From positions 5,373,917-5,437,916 of the forward strand of contig NC_026501.1 in the NCBI RefSeq assembly GCF_000182925.2: DNA of 64,000 nt. The letters run 5' to 3'. Origin of the DNA: Neurospora crassa OR74A (Eukaryota > Ascomycota > Sordariomycetes > Sordariales > Sordariaceae). Below are positions 10,883-24,300 of this stretch, piece by piece. The notes beneath the pieces were generated by a model, which saw only the letters and a program-made list of their open reading frames with translations, was not told where the DNA came from and did not search any database. Positions within the stretch are counted from its first letter, which is position 1, and each line of letters opens with the position of its first letter. A program made the position numbers and the translations under genes.

Positions 10883-13800
10883 TGTGGCCGGGTGTAGTGT
10901 TGATGAATTTCGGGGAACGGATGGGTTGAACTCCGCAATGTCGGCCGGGATCCGTGTACTTGCTCCGCAGAGTTTATGTATTGATGTTCAGTGTAGTATA
11001 CAATTCAAAATGTGAGGGGGCTGATAGTTAAATACTCCGGTTTCATATGAATGTGCCAGATGGAGTCACAGAAAAGATGACTCGATCTTTGAAGTGGATT
11101 AAAAATATTTGAAGATAACCATGAGCCGATGGCGGGGAGGATGACATCTCCGCTGTTAGCCGCTGTTACCCAAAGGCAAACAGGGGCTTGAAGTGGAGTG
11201 GCTCTTAGAAACTTTGAGGGGCCTATCGAAGTTGCGATCCCGGCGGGATCGCAAAGAATGTCGACATCAAGTGACCTCGAAGCATTCAAGTTGAGGAATG
11301 AACTTCGGTGGCTGTACGTAACAGAAAATCGACTCGACCCTGTGTGCACATGCGGTGTGGCCAACTCGTAGTAGGTACACGTGTATGTACATGCCGCTAT
11401 TAGGTACCGCCCAGACTCGTCGCCCGTACATAGACTACCTCTTATCTTATAAGTGCAGCTTAAGTCTGTTGTCAACCGTACAGTCCACCAGTATCTGTAT
11501 CACCACACCGACACCAGATATCTCAATACCACAGCATGTTGATAATAGAGACCTTTTCGACATGCTTTCATCTTCCTACTCTTGTATCAAACGCTACAGC
11601 AGAGAAATGCTCCCCTTTTGGGACTGCAGTCATATGCTTGTGTGAGAGCCCTTGCGAGACAACACGAGCCCACCGCACCTCCGTGCGAATATTTTGTTGC
11701 GAAGCTTCGACCATGCTAAGTTGCGATTGGTAATAGTTTCTTCAACCAGAAAAAAAAAGGGCTCGATGGCAGGACGTAACCTGAAGTTGTTGCAGGATGA
11801 CAAGCTGGGGATGTAATATCTTTGGCTTCGTCCGGATTCAAAGGTTATTTGGAAGAGAACTTCCGCGTCGACTCGGGATGTAAGGATAGTCCTTCTTGGA
11901 TTTTCGGAGGCCATCCACGCGCAAAATTCAGCGCTTCGGTATAATTTGTGGTTGACAGAAAAGAGATTTTCCGGTTGGGTGTCAAGGTCATTTGTAACCG
12001 CCCAGGCATCTGGTGACATCTGGCTCTTTAGGCAAGCTGAAATCTGAAAAGAGGAAGAGATCAGAATACGGGGAACATTGATCCATGGGAATGCCATGAT
12101 GAGCGTACGCGAATGCTTGAGCCGATGGCAGTATCGGAATTCTCTCTCATGCGATAGCGAGTCGTTAGCTTCCTTGCAACCACTTGTTATAAAGCTTTGA
12201 TCGATACGATGAATTTTCGAATATGCCCCTTTCGATACCAGTTCAGGGAGGTGCCGGAGCAAGCTGCTACATGGAGCTGGAGATCCAATTTTGTCGATAC
12301 CTCTATGTCCCGGGGCCGTGATATAGCGGTATACTTCCCACAACGATTCGTTCGGCCACGAAAGGGTGAGTGACCATCCGTCTTCGATTGTCGATCATCA
12401 TGTTGACATACTGTTTGTAGACCACCTAAATAGTCCCGGGGAAACAGATCGGAAGGGCGTCCTCGTATCTCCTTCAGACGGGTTGATGCTGTGGTCATGT
12501 CTGGTGTACGGCTGCGGTGTGTCGCCATAACCAAACCAAATACGTTGAACTGCATGATATACACATTGCGGTAGTCCATTTCATCAAGCCCGCTTGACTG
12601 CAACTTTTTTGCCTCGTGGAGGCCGTGTTAGTCGTCTTAGAAGCACTCAGTGCTGCTCGGATGAGCAAGCGACGCGGCTTCAAGGGTTACGCCTTTGGCC
12701 AGCAATAAAGAAAGAGGACATTCTGATCACGTCAACTTGACTTTTTACTGGAAAATACAGCCGTCAGAATCGAAGTTCAGACAGGGACGAGAGAAAATAT
12801 CGAGCAAATGATCAAGAAGGGGCCATGTATTTACCATTCGCATGTTGATGAAAGACAGCAGAGTAAAGACGAGAAACCAAGTCCTCGGAAGGCCCTGGTC
12901 GGCATTTTAAAGACTGGAGTAAAGATGTGACTAGCGAAGAATGAGACTAGAGCATCTGTGATTCGAAGAGTCGAAAGAAAGATAAACAGAGTTCAACAAA
13001 TCGAGTGCGGGGCACAACTGAAGACCGCGCTCTGGTCAATTTGATCATGGCTAAGAAGGAACCACCTCAATGCATGCAGGTACCTACCTCATTTAAGGAG
13101 TGCTTGACATTGTTCAGGGGAAATGTAAGCAGTGTCTTCATCACTTGCGATGACTTGCCCCCTTTTTTGCACTTTCCCCATCACGACGGTAGTCAACAAT
13201 GCGGTGTCGAGGCAACGTGGGACTCCGTCCGAAGTGGAGCGCAACGGGAGTAACCCGCCCAGCGGAAGACCAGACAACCTACGGAAAAGTGGAGCATTAA
13301 CGGCGAAGCGGCGCCGAGGATTCTGAGCCACAATGGAGCCAGAAGGGAACCACCGAATATGTACTTTTCACGCGGGATTGGAGTTGGCGGGCCCGTCACA
13401 CTTCAGCAAAACCCACTCCCAACCACCCGATTCACTGATCAATGATGGCAGCGGTGGCAGTGTGGAATACCTACCTATCCAATCTCAGTGCAACAGCACA
13501 AGCAGCAGCGTTTGCCTGTACCTCCCTAAACACCCCCCATCTTCTTCTCCCCCTTCCAAAAAGAAGAAAGTAAAAAAAAGAGAAAAAAAAAAAAGAAGGG
13601 AATTCTAAATTCTGACATACGCAAAAATCAACAGCAAACATTCCTATATTGTTTCATGAAGGAGGTTCGACCACGCGACACGTGACTAAACTTGTGCAAA
13701 CAGCCAGAATGTTGTTGTCTGATTGCGCTGTCAGGTCAAAAGTCCCAGCGGTCCCTTGAAAAAAAACAGGCTCCGTCGCTTCAAGCCCAGGCACTCAAAG

Positions 13801-14495
13801 AGAGCGGATGGTGGGGAGTCCACGATGCCGATTCTGGCAGGTTGGTGACTTGTGAGAGGCTGGGACAAGACCTAGGCCGTCTCGTTCAGCCAGTCTGACC
13901 AGGCCTCCTCCCACTCACAAGGATCGATGTGATCGGAGAGTGTGATTTTAGAATTCTGGATTCCCGGCCCTCTTTTTCTTTTCCCACCACGCGCGTTTAC
14001 GCATTGTAGTTGCATTCGATGATACCCTGCTTTGATCCCATCGAAAGTCCGGGAACAGGGCAAGCGAGTGTCATGCAAGATCCCGCGACCCTTCTTTTCC
14101 TGTTTATACACATAACGAAACTACTGCCACTTCTGGGACCGTTGACCATCAACACTCGTTGAACTGTCGTCCCGTCTGTTGTCATACACCAACAAGTCTG
14201 TCAATTTGTACTCAGACTTGCTGTCGTTACCCATCAATCCCGAAAATTGTTCGGACTTGTGACCGCTGCTTCGGCTTTGAGTTCTCCACCATCTCATCAC
14301 CGCTCACACAAGTCCGTCCTACCAACTCTCCCCGCGATCGAGAACACCGACGAAACTTCGAAGACCAGAACAAAAAAAGAAAAAATAGAAGAAAAAAACC
14401 CCAAACATTGGTTGCCTCTTCAACCCAAAGCTCTCAAATAATTCTTTCTAGTTCCCCCGTGTCACCACAAGACCTGGGATCGCGAAACAATAACC
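10883..14495. other. Long spacer; possible decayed minus-strand ORFs
   Basis: This lies between two divergently transcribed genes. Minus-strand open frames overlap at 12187..12603 and 11630..12343. They could be joined by a GTATGT donor near 12408, but no domain, homologous motif or convincing start was recognised, so no gene is called. A purine-rich stretch of As with scattered Gs (about 13557-13602) and a CT-rich leader before 14496 are the only compositional features. The last 400 bases are probably the promoter and 5' UTR of the Crh-type gene. Confidence 0.4.
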
Positions 14496-15709
14496 ATGGT
14501 GTCCCTAAGTTGGCGAACGGCGGTGACAACAGCGACAGCTGCTTTCGCAAGTGTAGCTTCCGCACAAACATGGACAGCATGTAACCCAACACAGCGAAGT
14601 ATGTTTCTCTCAAGCCATTTTTTTCATCTCAGACTCACATAGCCTAAAAGAAAGACATGCCTAACGCTAACCGTCCCCCCCTAGCCGATTGTTCTCCAAA
14701 CACCGCCCTCGGCATGGCCATCGATGTCGACTTCACCCAGGGCGCTGTCAACTCCTTTAACCCCTACGGCGGCACCCCCTCCTACTCAAGAAACGACGGA
14801 GTCTCCTTCACCGTCGCCAAATCCGGCGACTCCCCGCAGCTAACCTCCATCTTTTACATAATGTTCGGGCGGGTCGAAATTACGATGAAGGCGGCCCCCG
14901 GCGCCGGCATCGTCTCTTCCGTGGTCCTCCAATCCGATGACCTTGACGAGATCGACTTTGAGTGGCTGGGCGCCGACAACACATACGTGCAAACCAACTT
15001 CTTTTTCCAAGGAAAAACCGCCAGCTACGACCGGGGACAGTTCAACCCGGCGCCCAACAGCCAGGGTCAGTTCATCAAGTACACGATCGACTGGACTTCG
15101 GAGAAAATCTCGTGGTACGTGGGCGGCACTCTTGTGCGGGTCCTGACCGTCAATGATGCGGGGGGCGAGTACCCGCAGAGTCCCATGCAGGTGAAGTTCG
15201 GCGCCTGGTCCGGGGGCGACAGCGCCAACTCACCGGGGACCATCCAGTGGGCCCACGGCCCGACGGATTATAGCCAGGGGCCCTTCAGTATGACGGTCAA
15301 GAGCGTCATGGTCAGCGATTACTCGACGGGCAAGTCGTACCGGTACGGCGACACGAGCGGCACGTGGCAGAGCATCATTGCCGAGGGCGGAAAGGTGAAC
15401 GGGAACTTGGGTAAAGCCGGCACGGTTACGGTGACGGCTAGCGCGGTGGCGGCGACGAATACGGGGTCGGCGGGCGGCTCGGTGCCCGTGGGCGGCATCG
15501 GGTCGGCCAGTGGGGGTTCGTCGGGTTCTAATGGCGGTAGCGGCAGCAGCACCCATGGATCGATTCCTGAGGGCTGGGTTATGAAACCAGATGGGAAGAT
15601 AGTGCCTGTTGGCGCGGCGAGCGCAATGGCGAGGCCGCCGCAGGGCTTGCTGGTTGCTACGTCGCTTGTGACGGTGGCTCTTGCTGCCTTTGTTGGGTGT
15701 TTGGCTTAA
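14496..15709 (+). CDS. GH16 Crh-type chitin-glucan crosslinking transglycosylase, GPI-anchored
   Basis: Cell-wall enzyme of the Crh1/Utr2 family, which transfers chitin chains onto beta-1,6- or beta-1,3-glucan. Exons 14496..14598 and 14685..15709 join in frame (intron GTATGT...CTAAC...CTAG) and encode 375 residues. Residues 1-23 are a signal peptide. The catalytic loop DEIDFEWLG gives nucleophile E123, D125 and acid/base E127, in the ExDxxE arrangement of GH16. The Cys following the signal peptide and the C in TDCSPN fit the family's disulphide pattern. A Gly/Ser-rich linker (about residues 290-325) precedes a hydrophobic C-terminal tail suited to GPI attachment. The ATG at 14496 is chosen because it supplies the signal peptide; the ATG at 14657 lies in the intron. 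It converges on TOP1. Confidence 0.95.
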
Positions 15710-16600
15710 GAGTAATTATTGAGTGGCATGACAACATACAGTCTGCGTTGCTCGATAACTCTGGGTCTTCTTCTCCCTCGGATGTCGGAGGTGTAGGAGT
15801 CAGCAGCACGATGCATTTGCAGGCGTCAAGATGAATTTGGTTTTGGGCATTTTACCTCATACGGCGTTACTTAGAGGATTCGGGCTTGATGGAGATCTGA
15901 TATGTATCGGCGACGTCAGTATTAAATGTATATGAATGATGGGGGGAATGATGATGTATCTATATGGTATGGGTAATCTTGTACTTGCAGCACGATAGAC
16001 ACCTCACACACGCAAGTTTGACAATTTCACGAGCATTCAAACGGTAGATTCCTTTTGCTTGGGCACGTACGCAAACACTTTCTGGCATCTTTGTCTCATC
16101 TTGTATCTGCACATACCATCATCTCCCTACCTCTAGTGATTTCTATCCTCGCCAACAGGCGTGCGCGTGATAACTAACGATGACGGTCGTCGGTCTTTGT
16201 CACTGTTAACGATGGTTCATTTTTGGTTTCAGAAGACACCGGCCTCCATAACTCCATCTTCCGAGAGCAAACTATGCGCAATGCGGTTGGAAACCCCATA
16301 TAACCCATCAAAGGGCAAGCAAATTGCCTCCCTGGTTTCTACAACCATTGAGAGATAGTGTACAACCTTCCTTCGCTTGCTCTTGTAATTCTGGCATCTG
16401 CGTCCAGCAAGCTTTCTAACGAAATTTACGAGATCCCAAGTGAAAATAGTATGACGATCACCAAAAGGGTCTATCAAGGCTATTCCGTGTTTGATTGAGC
16501 GAAAGGCGCAAAATAACAACGTGAACATTCATGTTGTTGTCTATAGGAACGGTTTCTTTGGATGACTTTTCAGAATTCGAACGACGATGCTTGGCCAACC
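15710..16600. other. Intergenic between convergent genes
   Basis: 3' ends of the Crh-type gene and TOP1 face each other across 0.9 kb. No gene, RNA or repeat is supported; AT-rich 3' UTR-like sequence dominates. Confidence 0.5.
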
Positions 16601-19600
16601 TCAGAACTCCCACGTCGAGTCGTTTCCGACAGACTCGATAGCCCACTTGAACTTTTCGCGCAACGTCTTGGAGAAGAACTTCTCGATAGGCACATTAAAC
16701 TTGGCCGAGAAGACGACGGTAAGACGGGGATCAATGTAGTTCTGTGGTAGAAAGTTAGCATCCTACTATGCATGTTGATGGGAAGCCCATCCAACTTACA
16801 ATTTTGGAAGTGCCAAGAGCAACCTCTTTGTTTCCTTCACGATCCGCGGACTGGAGCTCCAGGTTCTTGATACGTTGATCAAGCTTCTCAAGAGCTGCCT
16901 CCAGCTTCTCGACAGAAGGACCCTTGCCTTCAGCCTCGACCTTCTTGGTCTTGTTCTCCTTCTTGAACTTGGCTTCTAGCTCGGATGCCGCCTTGAGTCG
17001 CTCCTTGAGCTCGCTGGCAGGCAGAGGCTTCTCGCCATCAGCTATCCGCTTCTCATTGTCCTTTTCGAACTTCTTGTTGATCTTGGCCTTCTGGTCCTCA
17101 ACGAGGAACTCCTGATGAGACTTGACCCACTCCTCTGTCAAGTCCTCATCAAGCTCAAAGTAGGCAGCACCCTTCTTCTTCTTGAGCTTGGGATCAAGGT
17201 CGAGCATCATCATCTTTGTCCGCCATTTCTGGTATCGCAAACCCTTGATCTGCTCGACAAGTTTCTTCATTTGCTGCTCATGGCTAGCACCGACAGTACG
17301 CTTATGGTTGCAAAGAATAGCAACTTGGCGGTTGCAGTCATTGTAGAGCTTGACCTTTTCATGTACCGTGGCATTCGTCACCTTGAGCTCCTGCAGCAGC
17401 TTGGACATGGTGTACGATGCGTTGTAAGTACGGAAAACCTTTGCCGTGAGCCCAGGCATGTAGCTCGACAAGTGCTTGTTGAGTTGGGTTGTCTGCACAG
17501 CGCGTTAGCAAACCTCCAAATATTGTAAAGTGGGTAAGATTAAACCTACCGTCAGTCTGTCAAAGATGTCATCTCCGTCCTCCTTGGGAGGCTTCTTGAA
17601 CATTTTGAGGTTCTTGAAGACCTGGCGATCGACCGTGAACTCGTTGTAGAAACGAATACTGTCCTTGCCCAAGAAGTCGAAAATGACAGTGTTGGGTTCC
17701 CTGAGGGTGACGTGCTCGTACTTGAGAGAGCAGCAACCGACAGTCTCGGCCTCGTTCTCGGTATCCTTTTCGTTACCGGCTCTGAGAGCGAACTTGTCAA
17801 TGAGGTACATGGCCGTTGCGCGTTGCCTGTCAGCCATGACCTCGCTCTTGAGGTCCTTGGTATAATCGGCACGGATGCGATCAATGTATTTCTTGAGCTC
17901 ACGGGCCTTTTCGAACTTCTTGAAATCGGCCTTGCCCTTCACAGTACTGTTTGCTGCCAACATCACATACTTGTAGTGTCCGTTGATGTTCTCTTGCCAC
18001 ATCGCGAGCCAAGTTGCCTTGTTGTCATGTTGAACGGCCTTCCACTTGTGGCCAGCTGGCGGCTCTGGGACCTTGGCCTCTTTGCCGATGTTGATGGTAA
18101 TTTGCTCTGGCAAAACACGCTTCTTGATACACCCGGTCTTGGGGTGATCACCGCGACCACGGAAAAGTCCTGGAATTTCCACTCTGGGGTTACCAACCTT
18201 TTCTTTTCGCCCATCCCACTTGCAATATAGATAGGGGGCGTCCCTCTTGTCCCTTTCGGCTTTCTCGGCCTTCTTCTCTGCTGACGACCGGGCATTCTTA
18301 GCCTTCGTTTGAGCATCTTTGTAAGCCCACAACTGGGAGAAGTCGAGTTTTTCGAATTCCTTGATGTCAACCTTTTTGCCATTCTTGTCCTTGGCGCCAC
18401 CTGTCCGATCTAGGATCTCCTTGAAGTCCCTGAAGAAGTTCTTCTGGAAAGTTGGGTTCTCAACATTCACCGTCGAGTTAAGCATGAAGCCGAAAAAGGT
18501 CGCAGCTTCCTCGGCCTCGATATCGAGTTCGACCGGCGTTCCATCGTAGAGCAGTTTGACGTCCTTGGGCAAACGCTGGTAATCCTCGGGGAAGATGACG
18601 CCGTTGTGCTCCAAGGTGGTCCACTTGATACTGTCATCTTCCTTCTTTGCCGACTCCTCCCACCACTTATACTCCTCTTCCTCATCGTCCTCATCGGTGA
18701 TGTCCTTCGATTCCTCCTTGACGGACTTCTTGACAGCGGCAACCTTGCCCTTCGGGGCGGCCTTCGTGGCAGCCTTTGCAGCCGGCTTTGCAGCAGGCTT
18801 TGCAGCAGGCTTCGCGGCAGGTGCCTTCTTCGCCCGCTTAGCGATGGGCACATCCGAGTCAGACTCTTCCTTCTTCACACCATTCGTCTTCTTCGCAGCT
18901 GTGCCGTTGACCTGTCGCTTGGTGGGTTTCGCAAGGGGTTCGTCATCGGAGGATTCATCCTTGACGGCCTTCTTAGCAGCAGGCTTCTTGGCCTTGGTAC
19001 CAGCACGAATACTCTTGGCTTCCTTGGCGGCTTCCTTCTCGATATTGGCCTTCTTCGCGGCGATCTTTCCGAGAGGTTCGTCGTCATCAGAATCTACGTC
19101 CATATCCGTATTCTTGGCGGAGGGAGGCAATCTCGCGCCATTTTTTTTCGCAATCGGCTCGTCGTCGCTATCGGAGTCTGGTTGCTTATGTTGTGTTTTT
19201 GAACGTTTCGCCTGTCCTGGTCAGCCACAGACCAAGCAAGGATACCAAGCTGCAAAGACTGGGAAACTTACCAAGGGTGCTTCGTCATCACTGGAGTCAT
19301 CCTTATAGTTGATGGACTGATCAATGGATGTCCGCGATTTGCGCTTAGCCTGACCGCTTACTGAGGAGTCGACGTCCATCCTGTCCTGGTCGACGGGGCC
19401 ATTACGGATGGAGACACCAACGGGAGCCATGTGAACCTTGGAATCAGCAGCGTCCATGGCACGATCATCGGCCTTGGAGATGGTCGGCGCCGAGGCTATA
19501 GTTGAAGAGAAAAGATTAGTCTCATGGGCGTGGTACAATGACAGATTGCATTTAGACGAGGCCATGGAAGGCATGACACGTTGACTCAGATCGGCTGGCA

Positions 19601-19739
19601 AACAGTGTGACGGGGCAGAGGATAGAGTGAAATAAGCGAGGGCTGATGGATGAAAGTGTGTGACTGATCACAGAAGCATTGACGTACCGTGGCCGTTGAC
19701 CTTGGCGAGCGGCTTGTCGTCTTCAGAGCCCGAAGACAT
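16601..19739 (-). CDS. TOP1: DNA topoisomerase I (type IB)
   Basis: Relaxes supercoils in the nucleus by transient single-strand cleavage through a 3'-phosphotyrosine. Five exons on the minus strand, 19739..19688, 19495..19272, 19211..17550, 17492..16800 and 16741..16601, keep frame and encode 923 residues. The first 280 or so residues are a charged, disordered tail with six copies of an acidic S-D-D-E-P-L-A-K-like motif and a Lys/Ala/Pro tract ([15 protein letters not shown]). The eukaryotic core domain begins near [14 protein letters not shown] carries a catalytic Arg, and [12 protein letters not shown] follows. A coiled linker (about residues 740-860) leads to the C-terminal domain, where [15 protein letters not shown] places the active tyrosine at Y879. 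The last exon starts exactly at that Asn-Tyr. The protein ends STWEF. All catalytic segments look intact. Confidence 0.97.
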
Positions 19740-21359
19740 GGTTGCTAAAGCGTGTTGCGGTGTCGGCACTAGTAGGTACGTACGAATGTGTAAGGGCGCA
19801 AAATCCGACCCGTAGAGGTAGCGGCCGCTAAACAGTGGCGAAGGGTTGCTAGCAAGATGTCTGCAGGGCAACCGAGTCGAAAATGTTGTCGTCGGTCGTC
19901 GCTAGGAAGGGAGACGTGGAGAGAAAGAAATTCGCCGCTGGAGGTGACCGCTTACACCTTTGACCGTGGACAGAGTCTTGGTGCAAGTCACTTGGTGACC
20001 AAGGCTGGAAAGCGAGGGTCTCGGGAACTCGTCAAGGTCTTGGGTGCGCGAAAAATCGAGATGGCCGGTCGAGGGAACGAGTGTGTGAAAAAAAAAAGAG
20101 AGAGGATGTGGAGAGCCTGGAGGGTGGAGAGAACCAGAATGGCGCAAGGTGAGGGAGAAGAAGTGAAGGGAAAAAAGCGAAGGCGGAGGGCAGCATGAAC
20201 GAATTCGGGAAGAGCAAGGGCAGTCGGGAGGCTGTTAAAGATAAATCCTGGGGCTCCACCCTGCAACTCTTTCTGGGCGGTCGTTGCCAGGACCGCCAGG
20301 CTGTGGAAGTATCGATGGGTGCTGTGGGTGGGTGGGTGTGTGGGTGTGTGGTGAGTGAGAACTGAGTCTCCAGTCGGGACTCCAGCCAACGGAAGGGAAG
20401 GTTTCGATGCGTCGTCGCGGTCGCAGGGGGATGTTCGCCAGGTCCAGTCTGTACCGCAATTCTCCCTGGTTCGCCTGGGTCGGTGCACCTCACCTGCCCC
20501 AAAATCCCTGAGGTGGTCGACTTTGAGAGGCCGGTACCTTTTTAGCGCGTCCCCGCTCTCGGTACCTTGAGTCTGAGCGTTCAGTTTCTAGCGTAGCGTA
20601 CGCCCGTCAGTGTCGTGAGTGCGGTACGTAGAATCTATGGAATGGAAGTTCTCTGTTGCGTGTGGCAAAGACGGGCGCTCCAACAACAGTACGCTAGGCA
20701 CCACTGGGATCGTGAGCACCCAGCCTCACAATGATTGCTCCAGAAAGCTGAAGGCATACTGACACACCTTGTTCATTCAAACAGAAAAACACCGCGTCGT
20801 CTGATCTTCACCCTAGTGAAGCTTCCGTGTGCTTGCTTAATCTGTGGGTGACTTAGGTTCAAGTTATTTACCGTCAAGGACACTGAGACGTGGACGCTTT
20901 TGATACAACCGTTTGCAAGGCACTTCCTCGTTCAAGTGAGCACCAAATTCACAACCGGATCGATGCTAAGTAGTTATCTCAGCGCTCAGACCCACCTTGA
21001 GCTCCCGGGCGTGCACGGACCTGTAACGAATACCACAATCTCAGCATTTTATTGATAAATTGAATTTTCTTTCCAAACCGGGCAATATTTTGGCCCTCCG
21101 CTCAAGGAGGTCTGAGTACACAACTCGATTAGAATCGCGTAGAGGTTGACCAACCCCCCAGAATATCAACCTCAACACTATAACTTCACAACAACACGTC
21201 GCATCACGAGGGTTTCTAGTTAATTCGGATCGCAAAAATCACAGCTTTCCAACGGTATCAATTTCATTATCATTACCATAGAGGAAGACTCCCAACACAA
21301 GGATGCGCAATCCATTCGCAATCTTCCAGCCCACATACAACATCGTCGTAATCGCTCTT
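19740..21359. other. TOP1 upstream region to edge of AT-rich island
   Basis: Promoter and leader of TOP1 followed by non-coding sequence of ordinary composition, where CpA dinucleotides are still common. A GT/GGGT-rich simple tract occurs at about 20318-20351. No gene is supported. Base composition changes sharply near 21360, where the RIP-like block begins. Confidence 0.5.
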
Positions 21360-21384
21360 AAGTATAACCATATTACTAACGTAC

Positions 21385-24300
21385 TTCTTTAGCAACTAAA
21401 CTATTAGGAATTAAAGAATTATTTGCTCTCTCTTCTACTCCATCTAATATTTAAGTCCCGGATTATATATAAGTAGAGCAAGACGTCGATAATAGAGTAA
21501 ACTACAATAATACACTTATAGAGGATAATAATTATAATATTATTAAAGAGATATTCGACCTTTAGGCTCGCCTCCAATTAAGGTATAGTAAATGCGTAAT
21601 AAAAGTAGCGATAAAAGGATAAGTTATTAAACTAAAGTCGTTTAATATTAAGGTATTTATAGTAGAGTAGTTTAAAGTTAGGCGTAGAAGTATAGATTTT
21701 ATTAGTTTTTTCGACGAAAATAACAATATAAAGGAAGCTTTTAATAATAGTAGTCTTATTATTTAGTATACCGTTAATATACCCGATGGTCTAAATTACC
21801 CTACTTTTATACTATATAAAGAGATATAGGCCCTATTTACTGAGTTATTCTTCGGATAGTTTGAGGTTGAAAATATTTATTAAAGTAATGAATTAACTAC
21901 TATTTTTCAATTAAGTAATTTATTTTAGTTAGAGAATACTCTGAAAGAGACTTAGCTAACCCTTAGAGCTATTGCTCCTAATATAGTTACTATAATTTTA
22001 TAGTTTATAGTTAATTAGTTTAGAATAATAGATATTATTAAAATAACTAATATCGACGAGGAATATTATAACCGTATTATTCTTATTATAGCTATATTAA
22101 TATTTAGCTATACTAAGAAGAAGAGCACTTTTCTTCGCTATATTCTTAATCTTTATCTTCTTTTAACTAGAATATTTAGGAGGGCTATTTAAACGTTATC
22201 CAGAATAGGTATTGTATTATTATATATAATACTCAACAAACTATTTAACGTAATAATATAGTAAGTAAAGTATAATTTTAAGCGAGTAGTATATAATCTT
22301 AATAGCGTTATTATATACAATAACTTTAATTATAAAAATATTATTCGGGAATTAGTAAGAAGAAAGTAAAATTAAATAGTTAACTTAACTACAGCTAGTT
22401 TAATCTCATACCCTGAATTATACGGCCCCCTTCAATAATTATTATTCAATAGAATTAAGAAATTTATATAGAAGATAGTAGTAAACTATATACTCTTAAG
22501 GCGTAAAAGTACTAATATTACTACCCATTGGCTTATAAATTTCGCCCTTAAGTCTTTGTTTCTCTACGCTACTAATAATATTATTACTAAGAAAAAGTTG
22601 CCAGCGTTTCCTATTATTAAATAGGTAAAGTATTCGGAATTACTAAATTTCTAAGTTGGTGTAATCTACAAAGACGAAGGAAAATTTGAGGGTGTTTACT
22701 GTATTTACGAAGAGCTATAGAATAATTACCTTATATTCAATAAATTTAAGCTAGTCTATTGTTTGATCCTTATCTATAGCGACTAAAAGACAACGTTTTT
22801 TATTAGACGTATTTAACATTACGAAATCGAAGCTAGTAAGTAGTAGGAGTAAAAGAAATGGATGCTTCTTATACTTGCTTTATTCTACATCGAGATTAAT
22901 TTTATTGAAATACTATTCCAATACTTTTGGGACGGGGGAAAGGATGTAGTTTTTTCTATTGCAACAATTTCTTTAAATATTTTCTTTTTCTAGCATTTAA
23001 AGAATATTAAGAAGGAAAAGATCAAGTACTACTAAGCAATACCCCTTATTATATATAGGTTTTAAACTAAAGTCTTTATATTTCTTATTTTTGAATTTAT
23101 TGAATATAGAAATCTCAATAATCTAATTATTAACGGTGTAAAATTAATAATAGGAATATTAATTGAGGAGGAAGGAGCGATTAATAATAATAATAACAAT
23201 AATAATAATAATAGTAATAATAGGCAATAGACTACCTCTATACAATAAATACTTAATTGTATTTAGGATATAGTCTTTTTTATACAGGGCTGGACTAGGG
23301 AATATCTTAATATTAATATTTATATTGATGAGAGTGTTAATGCCGATGTTAATATTAATATCGGCGGGGATGGATCTATACTACTAATAGGACTTACTTC
23401 AGCCTTAAAAATCGATATTGAATTTCGAAGCTGTTGTAAATTAATGTAAATAGTATTAATCCTTTTATCAATTTACAAAGCAATCCGAGTAGGCGATTAT
23501 AGCTTTCTTCGGGATATTATTCCTATTCTCCTTATAATTTTTTACAGGGGAAAATTATAGAATTATAGCCTAGAAATGCTCTACTTTATATAGCTTCTCT
23601 ATAAAGATATTTTAAACAACGCCCTTCGGAATACTATTCTTAAAAGTGGTTTAGTTCGCTTTATTACCGCTAGTAGTAAATACAAACCTATTAATTTAAT
23701 ACTAGAATATTAGAATAGAGTATATACTATTAATATTAAGAATAATAAGAATTCTACTTATAATATCGAGGCTATTCTTATATATTTAGCTCTTAATTCC
23801 AATATTCTTACTATTATTTATAAAGGAGCCGAAAAATTATAGGGATATATTACGAAGGGTACTTATACTATTAATAATCTATTTACTAATATTATTTCTT
23901 ATATACTCAAATTGTATAAGGATAGTATAATAAAGAGGAAGATAATACCTAATTTTAAAGCTTTTAATACACTAAATATTTATTTTCTTAGGTAGTAAAA
24001 TTTAATAGAGAAGTTAGTTGATTGGAATAAGGTTATTCTATTTCCAATCGATATAGTTAACTAGAGGTATATACTAGGATTAGCTAAGTATACTATTTAA
24101 AATAGTATTATTAATTATAGTAAAAAGGGTAGACAGTTATTTAAAGAGGGTATAGAAGACTTATAGGATTTTACTCTTAATAATAATATTAAAGATATTT
24201 ATACTAAAGATAAGTAGTAGGTTAGACCTTAGAGTTTGTATATAGTATTAGTAAAAGACTAAATAAAAAGTAAGAAATTAGTAAAAAGAAAGGAGTTTAG

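Noticed and set aside
18595-19308. Long plus-strand frames of 198 and 237 codons with hydrophobic repeats
   Set aside because: Antisense shadows of the repetitive TOP1 tail; the minus strand has the conserved protein.
20032-20502. Minus-strand Ser/Pro/Thr-rich frames upstream of TOP1
   Set aside because: Low-complexity leader sequence with no domain and no splice into TOP1.
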